From positions 1-41,140 of the IMG/VR virus record IMGVR_UViG_3300007640_007576: DNA of 41,140 nt; one strand, given 5' to 3'. Below the pieces are notes generated by a model, which was not told the DNA's origin, did no database searches, and worked only from the letters and a program-made list of their open reading frames with translations. Each line of letters begins with the position of its first letter. Position 1 is the first letter of the stretch. Shown piece after piece: positions 1 through 6,307 of the stretch. Source of the DNA: a virus. The translations under genes and the position numbers were made by a program.

Positions 1-72
1 CGCGTCGATTTCGTTTTGGTCGTAGGGGGTTTTGAGGATGAGTTTGTTGTTTTCTAGGTAGAGTTTTTTCAT
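1..72 (-). CDS. hypothetical protein, C-terminus beyond window
   Basis: This minus-strand reading frame starts with ATG at 72 and runs off the left edge, so only 24 codons are visible. The start is fixed by an ATGA overlap with the preceding gene, whose TGA occupies 71-69. The visible residues begin MKKLYLENNKLILKTPYD and match no family I recognise. It is the last visible member of a short minus-strand run of tiny genes. Confidence 0.55.
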   Translation of the reverse strand, partial: MKKLYLENNKLILKTPYDQNEIDA

Positions 73-233
73 GTTGTGTTTTTGATGTATTGGATTGCTT
101 CTTCGGTTGGGAGTAGGAGGAGGAGGGTGTTGGAGTGGTTGATGATGTATTGGCAGTCGTGTTTGGTTCCGCTGTAGAGTACGAATCGTTCGTGGGGGTC
201 TAGGACTGCCCAGTTGTGGTCTTTTTCGGTCAT
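69..233 (-). CDS. hypothetical protein, 54 aa
   Basis: A small minus-strand frame of 54 codons. It begins 1 nt after the stop of the upstream 104-aa gene and ends in an ATGA overlap with the next gene, the usual packing of translationally coupled phage genes. The product is soluble-looking, with a stretch of consecutive leucines (residues 37-41) and a C-terminus PTEEAIQYIKNTT. I do not recognise the family. Support is the tight junctions on both sides rather than homology. Confidence 0.55.
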   Translation of the reverse strand: MTEKDHNWAVLDPHERFVLYSGTKHDCQYIINHSNTLLLLLPTEEAIQYIKNTT

Positions 234-234
234 G

Positions 235-549
235 TTAGAGTTCGTACATGTCTTCGGGGAGTACGGGTGGTAGGGGGTTGTGTTTGTGCCATGCGAAGGT
301 GTCTACGTACATTGGTGTTCCTTCGCCTATCCACGCACAGTAGATGTTGAATTCTGCGTATTCGATGGCTTCGTCGTCGGTGAGGCCGTCGTTGGTCAGG
401 ATTTGGTGTACGGCGGCTTTTTCGTAGACGGCGATGGTGTGGCCTTTTCGTTCGGTTATGCCGATGAGGGCTTCGTCTAGTCCGTCTGCGATCATCGTGT
501 CGGGGTAGATTTCTTCTAGTTCTTTAAGGATCTTCTTGTACTTGAGCAT
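235..549 (-). CDS. conserved phage protein of unknown function, 104 aa
   Basis: The product (MLKYKKILKELEEIYPDT...) has the pattern of a small protein often seen in actinophages and marine phages: DEALIGI, then a Tyr/Lys stretch and QIL, then 'G(L/M)T.DEA.EY.EFN', then 'WIGEGTP'. Its function is unknown to me. The frame stays open to 690, but I place the start at the ATG at 549. A -10-like TATCAT ends exactly 6 nt upstream and a perfect TTGACA lies 17 nt further up, with no Shine-Dalgarno sequence, so the mRNA is probably leaderless. Starting at 549 also removes a 110-bp overlap with the membrane-protein gene upstream. Confidence 0.7.
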   Translation of the reverse strand: MLKYKKILKELEEIYPDTMIADGLDEALIGITERKGHTIAVYEKAAVHQILTNDGLTDDEAIEYAEFNIYCAWIGEGTPMYVDTFAWHKHNPLPPVLPEDMYEL

Positions 550-555
550 GTTTCT

Positions 556-584
556 ATGATAGGTGGGGGTGTGCTTTTTGTCAA
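556..584 (-). promoter_or_regulatory. sigma70-like leaderless promoter for the 104-aa gene
   Basis: On the minus strand TTGACA (584-579), a 17-nt spacer and TATCAT (561-556) are followed by AGAAAC and then ATG at 549. The predicted transcription start coincides with the start codon. The TGA inside TTGACA is also the stop codon of the upstream gene (583-581). Confidence 0.7.
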
Positions 585-853
585 GGTGTGGTTTCGAACG
601 TTTGTCTGAAAAGGTCGTAGCGTTTTGGTATCCATCGGAAGAGGTGTGCGGTGAGGTAGAACCAGAAGGTGATGAGGGCTGGTTGCCCAATTTTTGATTG
701 GGAGAATTTGTAGAACGCTGCGGACAGGGTAGGGTTTTTGGTTTTCATCGCAACGATGTCGTATGCGGCGATGTATGCGATTAATCCTATCCACGCTATT
801 TCACCGGTTTTTGGTGGTTTGTTTGTTTGGGGTGTTGTTTGTGTAGGTACCAT
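581..853 (-). CDS. small membrane protein, DUF7427-like
   Basis: A 90-residue product. After a polar, Pro/Thr/Gln-rich N-terminus, a hydrophobic helix (GEIAWIGLIAYIAAYDIVA, residues about 17-35) is followed by an amphipathic stretch and a second hydrophobic segment (ITFWFYLTAHLF), ending in RWIPKRYDLFRQ. This architecture (W.GL..YI..Y.., then HLF..IP.R.D.F) resembles the small actinophage membrane proteins grouped as DUF7427; that assignment is from memory and tentative. No Shine-Dalgarno precedes the ATG, but a -10-like TAAGAT ends 6 nt upstream, matching the leaderless pattern elsewhere in the window. Function unknown. Confidence 0.6.
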   Translation of the reverse strand: MVPTQTTPQTNKPPKTGEIAWIGLIAYIAAYDIVAMKTKNPTLSAAFYKFSQSKIGQPALITFWFYLTAHLFRWIPKRYDLFRQTFETTP

Positions 854-859
854 AGTTGT

Positions 860-865
860 ATCTTA
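860..865 (-). promoter_or_regulatory. -10 element, probable leaderless promoter
   Basis: TAAGAT on the minus strand ends 6 nt before the ATG at 853, the same geometry as the stronger promoters at 556-584 and 11955-11983. I see no convincing -35 hexamer 16-18 nt upstream, so this call is weaker. Confidence 0.4.
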
Positions 866-893
866 CTACACTTTTTGATAGGAGTTTTTGTCT

Positions 894-1043
894 GTGAGCT
901 ACCGTAATCATACTTCTTCTGGTTATGTTAAACGTTTCAAAGTTATGAAGGGTTCGCAGGGGGAGGTGAGTAAGGGTTTTAAGAAGGCGGGTAAGAAGCG
1001 TGATGACGTGGTTAGGTGTAAACAGAAAAACCCTCCCGCTTAG
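894..1043 (+). CDS. small basic hypothetical protein, 49 aa
   Basis: A plus-strand frame with a GTG start preceded by AGGAG at 9 nt spacing. The product (MSYRNHTSSGYVKRFKVMKG...) is strongly basic with clustered Lys/Arg, suggesting nucleic-acid binding or a structural accessory role; no family is recognised. The TAG stop lies inside the loop of an intrinsic terminator (1031-1050), so transcript end and coding end coincide. The gene is divergent from the DUF7427-like gene and convergent with the basic-protein gene at 1059-1193. Confidence 0.55.
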   Translation: MSYRNHTSSGYVKRFKVMKGSQGEVSKGFKKAGKKRDDVVRCKQKNPPA

Positions 1044-1054
1044 GGGAGGGTTTT
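1026..1054. terminator. bidirectional intrinsic terminator
   Basis: CCCTCCC (1031-1037) pairs with GGGAGGG (1044-1050) across a 6-nt loop. The stem is flanked by TTTT on the plus strand and AAAAA (TTTTT on the minus strand) on the other side. It sits between convergent genes ending at 1043 and 1059 and can stop transcripts from both directions. Confidence 0.85.
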
Positions 1055-1058
1055 GTCT

Positions 1059-1193
1059 TTATGGGCGTCCTTGCCCTCTGTAGCGTTTGCTGTAGTGTTT
1101 GGAATTCTTGTTTCGGGACTGCTTGTTTTTTGAGTGCTGCCCTTTTCGGCTGATGTTCTTCGGATTGTATGTGTTGCTTCCTAGCTTAGCCAT
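1059..1193 (-). CDS. very basic small protein, 44 aa
   Basis: The start at 1193 (MAKLGSNTYNPKNISRKGQ...) follows an AAGGAAAAAG ribosome-binding site. The open frame extends further upstream to 1265, but that part is out of frame with, and covered by, the zinc-ribbon gene it overlaps by 8 nt. The product is almost entirely Lys, Arg, Ser, Asn and Gln, with little hydrophobic content, so it is likely disordered and possibly nucleic-acid binding. No family recognised. Confidence 0.55.
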   Translation of the reverse strand: MAKLGSNTYNPKNISRKGQHSKNKQSRNKNSKHYSKRYRGQGRP

Positions 1194-1317
1194 TTTCTTT
1201 TTCCTTTTTTTGTGGCGGCATCTTGTGACCTTTGGGGCATGTTGCTTTTGCGCCGGGAGGCCCACCTATTGAGATGTCGCATTTTTCGCATCTGTATGTG
1301 ATCATTGTGTCGTTCAT
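1186..1317 (-). CDS. small zinc-ribbon-like protein, 43 aa
   Basis: This frame starts at ATG 1317 with AAGGA 6 nt upstream. The product MNDTMITYRCEKCDISIGG... carries CEKC at residues 10-13 and C-P-K-G-H further on, so a CX2C...CX3H zinc-binding site is plausible. It overlaps the next gene by 8 nt and has its own extended -10 promoter. The function is unknown; such miniature zinc ribbons in phages often modulate host nucleic-acid enzymes, but nothing here shows the target. Confidence 0.6.
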   Translation of the reverse strand: MNDTMITYRCEKCDISIGGPPGAKATCPKGHKMPPQKKEKENG

Positions 1318-1340
1318 GGCCGTTCCTTGAGTCGGTGTTT

Positions 1341-1349
1341 ATTATAGCA
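1341..1349 (-). promoter_or_regulatory. extended -10 promoter for the zinc-ribbon/basic-protein pair
   Basis: On the minus strand the sequence is TGC-TATAAT (1349-1341), a perfect -10 hexamer with the TGn extension. No good -35 is seen, which is typical of extended -10 promoters. The expected start near 1334 gives a short leader that includes the AAGGA site. Confidence 0.65.
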
Positions 1350-1358
1350 CTGTTTTTA

Positions 1359-1388
1359 TTGAGTGTTGTTACTCGTTGAGTTTATGCT
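1359..1388 (+). promoter_or_regulatory. leaderless promoter for the 46-aa gene
   Basis: TTGAGT (1359-1364), an 18-nt spacer and TATGCT (1383-1388), with ATG beginning 6 nt later at 1395. No ribosome-binding site is present. It lies back to back with the minus-strand extended -10 promoter at 1341-1349. Confidence 0.5.
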
Positions 1389-1394
1389 ATTTGT

Positions 1395-1535
1395 ATGACT
1401 GATAAGGATCGTATTATTGCATCTTTGTTTTTGATTGAGCAGTGTTCTCCTGATGTGTTTTGGGAGAAGGCGGCGTATTTGCTGCGCTCCGGTTTGTCTA
1501 GTAAACCTTTTGACGTTTCTCAGCTTGTGTCTTAA
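1395..1535 (+). CDS. small hypothetical protein, 46 aa
   Basis: A plus-strand frame starting MTDKDRIIASLFLIEQCSPD and ending DVSQLVS. No Shine-Dalgarno is present, but a promoter-like pair places the transcription start at the ATG. The stop codon is TAA at 1533-1535. The convergent thyX gene stops with TAA read from the same TTAA on the other strand (1534-1532), so both coding regions end inside one tetranucleotide. Probably a small helical protein; no family recognised. Confidence 0.5.
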   Translation: MTDKDRIIASLFLIEQCSPDVFWEKAAYLLRSGLSSKPFDVSQLVS

Positions 1536-2209
1536 GGGGCTACTCGCCCATTGTCGATAAAGTGGCCGTATGTGATAGGCATGGCTGCTTGGAAGAATTG
1601 TTCTAGCCCGTCTGCGTACTGACGGATTTCCCATTGAGCGGTTTCGTCACCTCGGAGGTTGATGAAGTTCATCAGTGCCCGTGCGTTGGTCGTGGCGTAG
1701 AACTCACTGTAGGTAGCTACTGGGAGTACCATGCGTGCTACTTCTTTTGCCACGCCTTCTTCTAGGAGCTTCTCATATGCGTAAAAGCTTCTGTTGTAGG
1801 CGGTCTTGATTTGCTCCATGGAAGGCTTGTAGTCGTCCATCGGCTCGAATGTGTACGCTCCGGGCTTTCCTACCTGTGTCCGCATTTGTTCTGCGTCAGG
1901 AATATACGCTTCAGTCGTCATCTGGGAGTACCGGCCCGAGTATTCGTTGTAGGACCAGCCGATGCGGTGACGGAACCATTCTCGCACTACGAAGATGGGT
2001 GCCTTGATGTGGAACCTGAAGAAGTTGTGTTCAAACGGGGTTCCGTGCTTTTCTCGCATCAGGAAACCGATGAGGCCCTTGTCTCGTTCGCTGAGTTGTT
2101 CGGTTTGGATTCCGAAGCTGACTCGTGCGGCGTTGACTACGCTTAGGTCGTCGGCGCAGGCTGCGTCAAGACGGATGAACCCGTTGTCTAGGATCGGGAT
2201 TTCCGTCAT
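1532..2209 (-). CDS. thyX: flavin-dependent thymidylate synthase
   Basis: ThyX converts dUMP to dTMP using FAD, NADPH and methylenetetrahydrofolate, giving the phage its own dTMP supply. The 225-residue product has the signature region RHRIGWSYNEYSGRYS, flanked upstream by REWF and downstream by PDAEQMRTQ; near the C-terminus are ATTNARALMNFINLRG and QWEIRQYA, the expected substrate- and FAD-binding blocks. The classical signature is RHR-X7-S; here RHR and the aligned Ser are separated by 8 residues, a one-residue insertion. I prefer the ATG at 2209, which overlaps the upstream stop as ATGA and has AAGGAG 11 nt upstream, over the GTG at 2221, which sits directly on that site. It is co-transcribed behind the RmlB-like gene. 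Confidence 0.93.
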   Translation of the reverse strand: MTEIPILDNGFIRLDAACADDLSVVNAARVSFGIQTEQLSERDKGLIGFLMREKHGTPFEHNFFRFHIKAPIFVVREWFRHRIGWSYNEYSGRYSQMTTEAYIPDAEQMRTQVGKPGAYTFEPMDDYKPSMEQIKTAYNRSFYAYEKLLEEGVAKEVARMVLPVATYSEFYATTNARALMNFINLRGDETAQWEIRQYADGLEQFFQAAMPITYGHFIDNGRVAP

Positions 2210-3237
2210 TCGGTTAGCCACTCCTTGTGCGCCATGGTCCAGAGCACAGTTCGCTTGAATGATTCTTCTAGCCCGATCGGAGCGGTCCAGCCGTGCTCCT
2301 TGAGCTTGCTGCCGTCTAGAGAGTAGCGCAGGTCATGACCGGGACGGCTGGTGTGGTAATCTACCATCTCGTACTTTGGTGTGGTATTAAGAATATCACC
2401 GATCATCTTTACGATCTCTAGGTTGTTGATCTCCTGCTCACCTGCAACGTTGAATCGCTGAATGTCCGGTGTGAATTCAGCGTCGCTGTACATTATGGGG
2501 TCTACGTTTTCCAACAGGTACTGAACGGCATCGGCGTGGTTTCGTGCGTGGAGCCACACTCTTGATCCAATGTCCCATGCCCACTCGTCGCCGTCTCCGG
2601 GGCGTCCGTGGACGTGAATGGTTTCGTTGTTGACGATTCGACGGATCACCATCGGCACATACTTCTCGGGGTGCTGACGTTCACCAAAGTTGTTCATGGT
2701 GTTGGTGATAGTGATTGGGACACCGTAGGTGCGCCAGTAAGAGTAGGCGATTGCTTCCTGCGCCGCCTTAGATGCCGAGTACGGGTTGGAGGGGCGGTGT
2801 GGTTCCCCTTCAACATGGTCGTGCCCTAGCGGGGCGGGGCCGTACACTTCATCGGTTGATACTTGAATAAACTTTTCTGGCTCAACGTAACGGGCGTACT
2901 CTAACATGTTGAGAACGAGGTTTACGTTGTTTTGTACAAAGTCAACCGGGTGAGTGATGGACCGGTCTACGTGAGAGTCCGATGCCATATTTACTATGTA
3001 GTCGATGTCACCTAGCTTTTCGATGAGCTGGGAGTGCACTGGTGATCGAAGGTCATGCCAGACGACTTCTACCCGTTTCGGGTCGTAGCCGTCCATGTCA
3101 GTTAACCTTTCAATACGGCCTGAGAACCGCAAGGCGTCCATTACTACAATGTCCCAGTCGGTGTTCTTCAGCCAATGTTCAACGGTGTGTGATCCGATGA
3201 AACCTAGGCCACCGGTTAGTAGTACTCGCTTGCTCAT
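2206..3237 (-). CDS. rmlB: dTDP-glucose 4,6-dehydratase-like nucleotide-sugar enzyme
   Basis: A 343-residue short-chain dehydratase/epimerase. It shows the N-terminal Rossmann motif GGLGFIGSH (residues 9-17), ASDSHVDRSI (85-94), the STDEVYG block (127-133) with the Asp-Glu pair typical of 4,6-dehydratases, and the catalytic Y153-X3-K157 in YSASK. The family makes 4-keto-6-deoxy sugar nucleotides, usually dTDP-sugars, for glycan or antigen synthesis. The start has AAGGAAA upstream. A strong promoter at 3348-3376 and an approximately 100-nt leader with a hairpin precede it, and thyX follows by ATGA overlap. Other dehydratases of this superfamily (for example GDP- or UDP-specific) cannot be excluded. 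It probably supplies a donor for the glycosyltransferases elsewhere in the window. Confidence 0.85.
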   Translation of the reverse strand: MSKRVLLTGGLGFIGSHTVEHWLKNTDWDIVVMDALRFSGRIERLTDMDGYDPKRVEVVWHDLRSPVHSQLIEKLGDIDYIVNMASDSHVDRSITHPVDFVQNNVNLVLNMLEYARYVEPEKFIQVSTDEVYGPAPLGHDHVEGEPHRPSNPYSASKAAQEAIAYSYWRTYGVPITITNTMNNFGERQHPEKYVPMVIRRIVNNETIHVHGRPGDGDEWAWDIGSRVWLHARNHADAVQYLLENVDPIMYSDAEFTPDIQRFNVAGEQEINNLEIVKMIGDILNTTPKYEMVDYHTSRPGHDLRYSLDGSKLKEHGWTAPIGLEESFKRTVLWTMAHKEWLTE

Positions 3238-3260
3238 ATTTTCCTTTGTGTTAGTTCGTT

Positions 3261-3289
3261 GGGGATCAGCCCCGTTTGGGACTGACCCC
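3261..3289 (-). other. stable hairpin in the rmlB leader
   Basis: On the minus strand GGGGTCAGTCCC and GGGGCTGATCCCC form a stem of about 11-12 pairs with one bulged base and one G-U pair, closed by a 4-nt loop. No T-run follows, so it is a poor intrinsic terminator. It lies between the predicted transcription start and the rmlB ribosome-binding site. Confidence 0.55.
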
Positions 3290-3347
3290 CTGCTTTTGAA
3301 AATACCCGTTTGTGTGTTTACTTTTGTATTTTTAAAAGCGTGTTTTT

Positions 3348-3376
3348 ACTATATGCGATGTGTTTGAAAGTGTCAA
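3348..3376 (-). promoter_or_regulatory. strong sigma70-like promoter for rmlB-thyX
   Basis: On the minus strand TTGACA (3376-3371), exactly 17 nt, then TATAGT (3353-3348). It lies just after the primase-helicase stop codon. The predicted start near 3341 leaves about 100 nt of leader, unlike the leaderless promoters nearby. Confidence 0.8.
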
Positions 3377-3377
3377 G

Positions 3378-5174
3378 TCACCAGGGCGTGACATCATCAT
3401 CAAAGTCGTCGTTTTCCAACGCTTCGTTGAGTTCTTCATCGCTGCGGGTCTGTTGCGAATCGTTGTACTGCGAGAATTCGACAACCTCAAACGGCCATGT
3501 GGTGCCTCGCTTGCAGAGTGCAGGCCACTCTCGTGCTTCGCGCTGACCACGGTAATGCTTGAATTCGATCAGTTCAGGATCGGTAGGGTCCGGTGCTAGC
3601 GCAATACCAAACTCGGACCAGCGGGACCAGACGGCTGAGCCGAACGGACGCAAGTCTCGTTGACCGCCTGATCCTAGTGGGGCGTGATGTTCAATCCATA
3701 GTGCACAGTTGTAGGTGTGCCGGATGTAGTCTAGGAACTTTGCGATTTCGATTGAGACTGATTCTGCTGTACGCCCACCGGGGTCAATGAATGCCTTGTA
3801 GAGCGGACCGAAGAACACAATGTCGGGTTCGATCGTGGCCACATATTCTTCGACTAGAGAGCGGTCGCTTGCGGTCAGCAAGTTTACTCCATCCGGCTTC
3901 ATCATCAGATGGGCGTCCATGCTTTCGTGCTTGTCATACCACTTGATCTTGTCGTAGATACGCATAGACGTTCTACGGATAATGCGTTCAGGGTTTTCAA
4001 GGTCGATCATGAGTGTGCGTGCGGGCTTCATTGCGTCCCGCCGGAACGGGTGAATACCTGCGGCAGACATGAGCGCTACCTGTCGTGCGAGTGTTGTTTT
4101 ACCTGCGCCTTCGGCAGCTACAACGATGACTCGCTCTTGGCGTTCTAGGACGTTAGGAATAACCCAATCGTAAGATAGGTCTACGTCTGTTTCTAGGAAC
4201 GGCGTCCATTCAACAAGGCTGCCCTTGTCACGGTTTTCGGATTCTCCGTCTGACAGGAACGCATCTAGGCTTGAGTTGATTTTGCCCAACACTAGCGATT
4301 CTGACAGCTTGTCTTCTTCGATCGAAGAAAGGTCAGTAATTAGCTTTTGGAGAGCGCTAGGCTCAGCGCTGGCTTCTTCGGTTCCCTCGTAGCTTTCACT
4401 ATCGAACGGCACTAGTGATTCGGCTAGCGTTTCTCCAGCAGCTAGCAGATCAGCTACGTCCTTGTGCTTTCCTGGCTTAAAAACCTTTACGTTGCATCCA
4501 GCATCGGTTAGCTGCTTATTGACAGACCTGGCGTGAATGTAACCGGCGTGGTCGTTATCGCAAATGATGATTACGTTGCCGCCAGCTAGAGCTTCAGTGT
4601 GGTGAGGCATCCACTTGTTCTGACCTTCAGCTCCAGCGCCACCAGGGTTAGTGGTTGCAACCTTACCTACAGATTCCAAAGCGTGTACGTCCTTCTCGCC
4701 CTCTACGACGTATACCGGAATACCTTCTGCTTTAGCTGCGATTACTTGAGGAAGTCGATACAGCGGCTTCTTCAGCTTGGACGTGCTCCAATTCCATCCG
4801 CCCTGATTATCGGGCTGGCGTTGACGGAACGTCTTCTTTCCGTTTTCGTCCACGAAACGCAGCACTTCCATGATGAGACTGCCGTCTTCATCAAAGTACT
4901 TGTAAGTGTCCTGTAGTTCTAGCTTTGCTTTTTTCGGCGGCTTAGTGTCTTTTGGAAAAAGATCACCGATCTCTACGCCGATCTCGGAACAGATCTGGTC
5001 TAGCTCACAACCTCCGCCCCTGAGGCACTTCATAAGTACCTGTCCCTGCTTGCCAACAGAGACTCGGAGAGATGGGTTGTCGTCATCGTTTCTACACGGG
5101 CATGTAGCGTCCCACTGGTTCTTGCCCGCCTTTTTGTGGTTGATACGTGACAGTACGTTATCAATTGGCTCCAT
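3378..5174 (-). CDS. primase-helicase (Toprim primase plus RecA-like ATPase)
   Basis: A 598-residue replication protein. A Cys cluster at the N-terminus (C25, C27, C50, C56) resembles a CHC2-type zinc finger. A Toprim domain follows with VVEGEKD (E158) and CDNDHAG (D206, D208). After an acidic, Ser-rich linker (about 255-320), a RecA-like ATPase has the Walker A AEGAGKTT (354-361) and a Walker B-like TLMIDLE. Later motifs include FFGPLYKAF and WIEHHAP, typical of RepA/AAA_25 phage helicases. Together these suggest primer synthesis and fork unwinding in one chain. The C-terminus is acidic (DDFDDDVTPW). The start codon overlaps the end of the upstream 155-aa gene by 14 nt with AAAGG upstream. 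No replicative polymerase is in view, so it must lie elsewhere or come from the host. Confidence 0.88.
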   Translation of the reverse strand: MEPIDNVLSRINHKKAGKNQWDATCPCRNDDDNPSLRVSVGKQGQVLMKCLRGGGCELDQICSEIGVEIGDLFPKDTKPPKKAKLELQDTYKYFDEDGSLIMEVLRFVDENGKKTFRQRQPDNQGGWNWSTSKLKKPLYRLPQVIAAKAEGIPVYVVEGEKDVHALESVGKVATTNPGGAGAEGQNKWMPHHTEALAGGNVIIICDNDHAGYIHARSVNKQLTDAGCNVKVFKPGKHKDVADLLAAGETLAESLVPFDSESYEGTEEASAEPSALQKLITDLSSIEEDKLSESLVLGKINSSLDAFLSDGESENRDKGSLVEWTPFLETDVDLSYDWVIPNVLERQERVIVVAAEGAGKTTLARQVALMSAAGIHPFRRDAMKPARTLMIDLENPERIIRRTSMRIYDKIKWYDKHESMDAHLMMKPDGVNLLTASDRSLVEEYVATIEPDIVFFGPLYKAFIDPGGRTAESVSIEIAKFLDYIRHTYNCALWIEHHAPLGSGGQRDLRPFGSAVWSRWSEFGIALAPDPTDPELIEFKHYRGQREAREWPALCKRGTTWPFEVVEFSQYNDSQQTRSDEELNEALENDDFDDDVTPW

Positions 5175-5628
5175 GGCCGTACCTTTCTAGAATGTAAGCC
5201 TCACGTGTCTTTTCGTAGAGCGACGTAAACATAGCACGGTCGGAGTTGGTTGTCAACGCCGTGGCGTTAGATCCTAACTTTTTGATTGTTTCTGTCAGCA
5301 CCGGATGAGGCTTTTCGTAATCGTATGTGCCGCTGTAAATTTTTTGCCCGATTGCTTGAAGGATAGTCCATGCTTGTTCAGGCTCCGGAGGGAGTTCTTC
5401 TGAACGCATGTTCGCTAGGACAAGAATACGAAGCTCGCCTGGGCGTGGCATCCATTTTCGGCCAGCAAGCCCAAGTTCTTTGACTCTGCTCTTCGTTTCT
5501 TCATATGGGAGATCTGAGATGTACTCCCAGAAACCTCGTGACCGTACAAGCAGGGTGTTGTTGTCAATGGGCTTGTCCCATGTGACGCTCAGTAGCTCTA
5601 CGATCTCTTTACACTCGCTCTTTTCCAT
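5161..5628 (-). CDS. possible helicase-loader-like replication protein
   Basis: A 155-residue protein with no catalytic motif. The N-terminal half reads ...IVELLSVTWDKP...FWEYISDLPYEETKSRVKEL...KWMPRPGELR. The spacing of W-Y-x-L-D/P and 'f.P..gELR' resembles small phage replisome organisers such as the SPP1 G39P loader/inhibitor family; this is inference from pattern only. The position directly upstream of, and overlapping, the primase-helicase supports a replication role. The start has no Shine-Dalgarno; a promoter places transcription initiation on the ATG itself, so this gene and the primase-helicase probably form one leaderless operon. Confidence 0.6.
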   Translation of the reverse strand: MEKSECKEIVELLSVTWDKPIDNNTLLVRSRGFWEYISDLPYEETKSRVKELGLAGRKWMPRPGELRILVLANMRSEELPPEPEQAWTILQAIGQKIYSGTYDYEKPHPVLTETIKKLGSNATALTTNSDRAMFTSLYEKTREAYILERYGHGAN

Positions 5629-5634
5629 AGTTAC

Positions 5635-5663
5635 AGGTTATCTCGCTTTGGTGAGGATGTCAA
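5635..5663 (-). promoter_or_regulatory. leaderless promoter for the replication operon
   Basis: On the minus strand TTGACA (5663-5658), 17 nt, TAACCT (5640-5635), then GTAACT and ATG at 5628. The -35 is perfect; the -10 keeps the conserved TA and final T. No ribosome-binding site is present. Confidence 0.65.
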
Positions 5664-5670
5664 TACGATA

Positions 5671-5697
5671 AAGCAAAAAGCCCCCCTTTCGGGGGGC
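5671..5697 (-). terminator. intrinsic terminator after ssb
   Basis: On the minus strand GCCCCCC-GAAA-GGGGGGC is followed by TTTTTGCTTT. The seven-pair GC stem with a GAAA tetraloop and U-tract is a textbook terminator 43 nt beyond the ssb stop, just before the next promoter. Confidence 0.92.
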
Positions 5698-5739
5698 CTT
5701 TCACCGCTCAATGATTAGCCATCACTCTACTATTAAGCT

Positions 5740-6192
5740 CTAAAAGTCTTCGAATGGGTCGTTGGACGGGAAGCCTCCACCTGCGGCTGCAGGCGTCGGC
5801 TGATTCTGGACTCGCTGACCGCCACCGCCAGAAGCCCCACCACGCTGACGCTCAAGCGAAGCAATACCGTACGAGTTCACCGCAATCGTGTCGGCAATAA
5901 CCTCAACAGTTGACCGCTTCTGGCCAGTCTCCTTGTCTTCCCAAGAGCGCTGCTCAAGGCGACCCTTGATGACGACAGGTAGTCCCTTCTCTAGAACACG
6001 TGCGCCATGCTCGGCGGTGTTCCGCCAAGCGACCACGTTGAAGAAAGAAGTTTCTTCCTGCCACTCTCCGTTAACTTGATAGCGGCGGTTCGATGCGATT
6101 GAGAAAGTCAATCGGGCTGCACCGTTACTCGCATGCTTGACTTCTGGGTCAGAAGTCAGGTTACCTGTAATTACTGTGTCTGCATTGCTCAT
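5740..6192 (-). CDS. ssb: single-stranded DNA-binding protein
   Basis: A 150-residue SSB with the OB-fold pattern VITGNLTSDPEVKHASNGAARLTFSIA, SFFNVVAWRNTAEH and VVIKGRLEQRSWEDKETGQKRSTVEVIADTI. A Gly/Gln-rich linker leads to the acidic tip NDPFEDF, the tail through which SSBs recruit partner enzymes. The start at 6192 follows AAGGAGACGAAC; the longer frame to 6432 lacks any SSB features. The gene is monocistronic between its own promoter and a terminator. It should coat ssDNA for the primase-helicase and for RecA/Rad52-type recombination. Confidence 0.95.
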   Translation of the reverse strand: MSNADTVITGNLTSDPEVKHASNGAARLTFSIASNRRYQVNGEWQEETSFFNVVAWRNTAEHGARVLEKGLPVVIKGRLEQRSWEDKETGQKRSTVEVIADTIAVNSYGIASLERQRGGASGGGGQRVQNQPTPAAAGGGFPSNDPFEDF

Positions 6193-6234
6193 GTTCGTCT
6201 CCTTAGATCGGTAGTGTTTAGCAGATATTGATAG

Positions 6235-6261
6235 ATTATAGTGGTTGACGTGGTTTGTCAA
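6235..6261 (-). promoter_or_regulatory. ssb promoter
   Basis: On the minus strand TTGACA (6261-6256) is 15 nt from a perfect TATAAT (6240-6235). A 17-nt alternative, TAATCT, overlaps it. The transcript would have a leader of about 35 nt containing the AAGGAG site, unlike the leaderless promoters. Confidence 0.6.
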
Positions 6262-6294
6262 GACCAGTTTGTGGAATTTTGTTTTTCTGTGGTG

Positions 6295-6300
6295 TAGACT
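6295..6300 (+). promoter_or_regulatory. -10 element, probable leaderless promoter
   Basis: TAGACT ends 7 nt before the ATG at 6308. The position 17 nt upstream carries TGGAAT, a poor -35. The same arrangement (TGGATG, N17, TAGAAT) precedes the plus-strand gene at 12005. Confidence 0.4.
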
Positions 6301-6307
6301 ATCTGTT

